From: Pantoea anthophila
GTDB taxonomy: Bacteria; Pseudomonadota; Gammaproteobacteria; Enterobacterales; Enterobacteriaceae
Assembly (NCBI RefSeq): GCF_006494375.1
Contig: NZ_VHIZ01000037.1
Coordinates: 124,001-188,000, forward strand
Direction: 5' to 3'
DNA: 64,000 nucleotides
A program made the translations under genes and the position numbers. A model generated the notes under the pieces. That model had not been told where the DNA came from. It did not search any database and saw only the letters and a program-made list of their open reading frames with translations. This document shows positions 61,690-64,000 of the stretch, in pieces. Each line of letters opens with the position of its first letter. Within the stretch, counting starts at the first letter, position 1.

Positions 61690-62268
61690 ATGATGAAAGC
61701 GTCAGCAGAAGCACTGAAGACAAAAATCCTGGATGCCGCGATAGCATTATTTATTGAGAAAGGGATAGAAAAGGTCACCACCCGCGAGCTGACCGAGTCG
61801 GTGGGCATTTCACGCAGCCACATTTATCACTACTTCAGTAACTGGCAGAGCCTCTGTCTGGCCGCACTGGAGCGCTTCATGCGGCAGGATTATGAAGCCT
61901 TCGCAGATTCCCTGTCCGGCCTCATGCCGCGTCAGAAACTGCTGCGCCTCTTTGAAAGCCATCTGCCCGCCGCACCGGATGCCACCTGGCAGCTCTATGC
62001 CTCCTTCTGGCAGAGTGCGGCACACTATCAGCCCTATGCCGGGCTGGCAGAGACGATGACGGCAGAGTGGCAGGAACTGATGGAAACCATTATCCGTGAC
62101 GGCGTCACTGACGGGACACTGCGCTGCGCCGATATCGCCCGCACCGCCAGACAGATCAGCGCCATGCTTAACGGTTATGCCGACTTACTGACGGTTAATC
62201 CCTCAGAAGCGAAGGCGCGTGAAGCGCTGGCGGATTTAAACCAGTTTATAGATTGTGTGCTGGGATAA
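61690..62268 (+). CDS. TetR-family repressor
   Basis: 192 residues. HTH at about 12-58 (ALKTKILDAAIALFIEKGIE, then TRELTESVGISRSHIYHYF). Start ATG 61690 (or tandem 61693) follows GAGAG; an upstream ATG at 61615 lies inside the operator region. C-terminal ligand domain (about 70-190) of unknown ligand. Likely represses itself and the divergent membrane protein. Confidence 0.9.
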   Translation: MMKASAEALKTKILDAAIALFIEKGIEKVTTRELTESVGISRSHIYHYFSNWQSLCLAALERFMRQDYEAFADSLSGLMPRQKLLRLFESHLPAAPDATWQLYASFWQSAAHYQPYAGLAETMTAEWQELMETIIRDGVTDGTLRCADIARTARQISAMLNGYADLLTVNPSEAKAREALADLNQFIDCVLG

Positions 62269-62742
62269 AGCGAATAAACCGCGCACTGACTACGCTGCAA
62301 CGGGACGTTTTTAATTAAATGTTAAAAAAAGGTTTATTATTTTAATTGGTCATTACATCTGTAGCGGGATATATGCAGCTTCGCTAATTAAACTGACTTA
62401 TGCTTTTTCTGTCTGAAAAGTGCCCTTTTTGATAGCGTTTCGGCTCCGAAACAGCTGTTTACACAGATTATTATCATTGACTTAGCACAGGCTGTGAGCT
62501 GTAAGCCGGTGTTTTTTCGCCATTTATTATTTAACCATTAGCGAAGCGGCAGTAAAGCATGCGGTCACAATCTCAACAACTGGTTGATAACTATAGTAAA
62601 GAAGCACTTTTTTTCTGATCAAATTAATCATTGAGTCGGACCTTAAAAACCCCTATATTGGCCGCGCTTTAAACATACCCATGACTTTTTTAATTCATTT
62701 ATTCAACTGAGACGTTACTCCCGTCGCGGTTGTAGGAGAGAT
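62269..62742. other. Upstream region of dat
   Basis: 474 bp with no gene. A 16-base inverted repeat GTTTCGGCTCCGAAAC lies at 62437-62452. AT-rich stretches near 62320-62345 and 62585-62700 probably hold the dat promoter. A weak Fur-like match at 62463-62481 was rejected. Confidence 0.5.
62437..62452. promoter_or_regulatory. Perfect inverted repeat upstream of dat
   Basis: GTTTCGG and CCGAAAC flank two bases. Possible operator of a regulator of dat; no regulator gene in the window is an obvious partner. Confidence 0.4.
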
Positions 62743-64000
62743 ATGATGACGGATAAAGTCCGTATTGACAGTTCGAATGCACAGACATTAAACGCAACCA
62801 ATGAGACCTATTTAGCCCGTCAGGCCGAATTTGAATCTAACGTTCGAAGTTATCCGCGCAAATTGCCGTTCGCTATTGCGAAAGCACAGGGTGTCTGGAT
62901 CACCGACGTCGAGAACAATCAGTATCTTGATTGTCTTGCGGGTGCCGGAACGCTGGCATTGGGCCATAACCACCCAGACGTTCTGCAGAGCATTCAAAAT
63001 GTCATTACCAGCGGCTTGCCGTTACATACTCTGGATTTAACCACGCCGTTAAAAGACGCGTTTTCTGAGTACCTGCTCTCCCTGTTACCAGGCCAGGGCA
63101 AGGATTACTGCCTGCAGTTTACCGGCCCGTCCGGCGCCGATGCCGTGGAAGCAGCGCTGAAGCTGGCGAAAAAGCACACCGGCCGTTCCGGTGTTATCAG
63201 CTTCTCCGGTGCCTACCACGGTATGACCCATGGCGCGCTGTCAGTGACCGGTAACCTGTCACCGAAAGAAGCCGTTGACGGCATGATGCCGGAAGTGCAG
63301 TTCATGCCTTATCCGCACCTCTACCGCTGCCCGCTGGGCATTGGCGGCGAAGCGGGCGTGAAAGCGCTGACCTACTATTTTGAAAACCTGATCAACGACG
63401 TTGAGAGCGGTGTGCGTAAACCTGCGGCGGTCATTCTGGAAGCCGTTCAGGGTGAAGGCGGCGTGAACCCGGCTCCGGCGGAATGGCTGCAGAGCATCCG
63501 TAAAGTCACCCAGGAGCACGGCATCCTGCTGATCCTCGACGAAGTTCAGGCAGGCTTTGCCCGTACCGGTAAATTCTTCGCCTTCGAGCACGCGGGTATT
63601 GAGCCAGACATCATCGTGATGTCCAAAGCTGTGGGTGGCGGTCTGCCACTGGCCGTGCTGGGCATTAAGAAAGAGTTCGATGCCTGGTCACCGGGTCACC
63701 ACACCGGCACCTTCCGCGGAAACCAGCTGGCGATGGCAACCGGCCTGACCACACTGAAACTGCTGAAAGAGAACAACATCGCAGATAAAGTCGCGGCACA
63801 GGGCGAACTGCTGAAAGGCAAACTGAACGAACTGCAGCAGCGCTACCCGGTGATTGGCAACGTCCGTGGCCTGGGTCTGATGATCGGTATCGAGCTGGTG
63901 AAACCTGACGAAGCCGCTGATCACATGGGCAGCTTCCCGGCTGACGGCGAGCTCTCTGCGCTGGTACAGAAGAAATGTTTCGAGAACGGCCTGATCCTGG
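62743..64000 (+). CDS. dat: Diaminobutyrate-2-oxoglutarate aminotransferase, 3' end outside window
   Basis: PLP-dependent class III aminotransferase that makes L-2,4-diaminobutyrate from aspartate semialdehyde and glutamate. About 419 residues are visible. The PLP Lys is Lys295 in [29 protein letters not shown] and [14 protein letters not shown] are typical of Dat of Enterobacterales/Acinetobacter, usually paired with ddc (diaminobutyrate decarboxylase) for 1,3-diaminopropane synthesis. Start ATG 62743 (or 62746) after AGGAGAG. It has a long upstream region with an inverted repeat. Confidence 0.92.
   Translation, partial: MMTDKVRIDSSNAQTLNATNETYLARQAEFESNVRSYPRKLPFAIAKAQGVWITDVENNQYLDCLAGAGTLALGHNHPDVLQSIQNVITSGLPLHTLDLTTPLKDAFSEYLLSLLPGQGKDYCLQFTGPSGADAVEAALKLAKKHTGRSGVISFSGAYHGMTHGALSVTGNLSPKEAVDGMMPEVQFMPYPHLYRCPLGIGGEAGVKALTYYFENLINDVESGVRKPAAVILEAVQGEGGVNPAPAEWLQSIRKVTQEHGILLILDEVQAGFARTGKFFAFEHAGIEPDIIVMSKAVGGGLPLAVLGIKKEFDAWSPGHHTGTFRGNQLAMATGLTTLKLLKENNIADKVAAQGELLKGKLNELQQRYPVIGNVRGLGLMIGIELVKPDEAADHMGSFPADGELSALVQKKCFENGLIL

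Noticed and set aside
62463-62481. Fur-like sequence upstream of dat
   Set aside because: Matches only about 12 of 19 consensus positions.
1-64000. CRISPR arrays, insertion sequences, tRNA or rRNA genes
   Set aside because: No regularly spaced repeats, transposase genes or RNA gene signatures were seen on either strand.

Overview
The window reads as chromosomal DNA of an enterobacterium, most likely Erwiniaceae (Pantoea-like). This is inferred from high GC, gene style, a CspA-type gene, a YqjC-like DUF1090 gene, an Enterobacterales-type dat gene, and tightly packed metabolic operons. I see no rRNA, tRNA, insertion sequence, integrase or CRISPR array. The genus is an inference from gene content.

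Layout. 1-6.0 kb: a carbohydrate ABC importer operon with a PfkB-type sugar kinase, divergent from a ROK repressor, with a palindromic operator between them. 6.0-13.5 kb: a glutamate dehydrogenase, then small single genes (DUF1090, MerR-like, lipoprotein, NTF2-like, type II lumazine synthase, an antirepressor-like gene behind a LexA box, an NlpA/MetQ lipoprotein, a cupin). 13.7-21.9 kb: a guanidine utilisation operon, with an NtrC-type site, a sigma-54 promoter, a guanidine-I (ykkC) riboswitch with terminator, an ABC importer, two DUF1989 carboxyguanidine deiminase subunits and a urea/guanidine carboxylase. No allophanate hydrolase follows. 21.9-25.6 kb: LysR, a 2-oxoglutarate oxygenase, a DUF2817 zinc-hydrolase-like protein and an amino-acid binding protein. 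25.7-32.7 kb: LysR/MFS pair, NTF2-like, GrpB, membrane AraC regulator, alpha/beta hydrolase, DUF4432 protein. 33.0-36.1 kb: periplasmic peroxiredoxin, DsbD-like reductase, ECF sigma factor and NrsF-type anti-sigma. 36.2-40.1 kb: GFA protein, DUF1641 and a Mo formate dehydrogenase. 

41.0-53.9 kb is the most unusual block: a FixJ-like regulator, a 1844-residue kinase/ATPase/GAF/PAS/histidine-kinase protein coupled to a lone receiver, two XapX membrane proteins, an isochorismatase-family hydrolase, and a divergent amidohydrolase-DoxX-MFS run followed by a chloroperoxidase-like hydrolase. Paired palindromes lie in the divergent promoter and a Fur-like box lies upstream of the FixJ-like gene. 54.0-57.4 kb: a transporter-isomerase-LacI operon with two matching operators. 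57.5-62.3 kb: EamA exporter, cold-shock gene, MFS transporter, an ABC membrane domain without ATPase, and a divergent TetR gene with two operators. The window ends inside dat (diaminobutyrate aminotransferase).

Functional themes are nitrogen scavenging (guanidine, glutamate), C1 and redox detoxification (GFA, formate dehydrogenase, peroxiredoxin/DsbD), and sensing of an unknown compound by the large kinase cluster. All names rest on reading of motifs and family memory; no database search was run.
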